Of a DNA stretch of 13,306 nucleotides, positions 13,262 to 13,306 are shown piece by piece. Each line of letters opens with the position of its first letter. The first letter of the stretch is position 1. The DNA is from an uncultured Dorea sp. (GTDB taxonomy: Bacteria; Bacillota; Clostridia; Lachnospirales; Lachnospiraceae). Location: the NCBI GenBank assembly GCA_910587575.1, contig CAJULU010000059.1, positions 14,616-27,921 of the forward strand. Reading direction: 5' to 3'. The position numbers were made by a program, and so were the translations under genes. The notes beneath the pieces were generated by a model. That model worked only from the letters and a program-made list of their open reading frames with translations. It was not told the DNA's origin and searched no databases.

Positions 13262-13306
13262 TGCCTATACAAATTCAAAATGTCGGTACTGCTTACTATG
13301 CATGAC

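Larger units (their letters stand above)
11846..13306. mobile_element. End of a tRNA-Ala-associated integrative element (prophage or ICE), incomplete
   Basis: From the tRNA 3' end rightward the base composition drops to clearly AT-rich, unlike the GC-richer genes to the left. The stretch holds a cluster of short repeats and a tyrosine recombinase gene pointing back toward the tRNA. This is the standard arrangement of an element inserted at a tRNA 3' end. The rest of the element and the second attachment site would lie beyond 13306, so the type of element cannot be stated. Confidence 0.7.

Overview
The window looks like part of a chromosome from an anaerobic Clostridia, most likely a Lachnospiraceae member. 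This is inferred from the mid-GC host DNA with strong AGGAGG-type ribosome sites, a YerC/YecD-type TrpR-like protein, a DUF1836 protein, an FMN riboswitch ahead of ribD and several small clostridial-style hypothetical genes. No search was run, so the taxonomic call is an inference.

Left block, minus strand (positions 8769 down to 1): a MATE-family efflux transporter is followed at short spacing by a five-domain signalling set. The set comprises a soluble PAS hybrid histidine kinase, a membrane-bound sensor hybrid kinase with two receiver domains, a free HPt protein, and a response regulator carrying an HD-GYP domain. Together these supply every step of a His-Asp-His-Asp phosphorelay whose predicted output is cyclic-di-GMP breakdown. 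Immediately downstream, a separate promoter that overlaps the regulator's stop codon drives an FMN riboswitch, a long hairpin, an intrinsic terminator and then ribD (riboflavin biosynthesis), which runs off the left edge.

Middle block (8850 to 11560): a DUF1836 putative regulator is transcribed divergently from the MATE gene, behind a strong promoter whose spacer is a perfect 9-bp dyad. Next come a convergent yerC gene and a PHP-family (YcdX-like) metal-dependent hydrolase, both on the minus strand. The tail of the hydrolase gene is duplicated in tandem (74-bp unit), and the downstream copy is degenerate. Two plus-strand hypothetical genes follow: a 65-residue acidic protein and a 158-residue protein with an internally repeated beta-rich domain bearing a PPQ signature.

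Right block (11575 to 13306): a 96-bp interrupted palindrome that may be a miniature mobile element lies ahead of a tRNA-Ala(GGC) gene. Right after the intact tRNA the sequence becomes AT-rich, with four copies of a 12-bp repeat and a convergent tyrosine recombinase gene. This is the usual layout of one end of a tRNA-targeted integrative element (prophage or ICE), whose body would lie to the right of the window.
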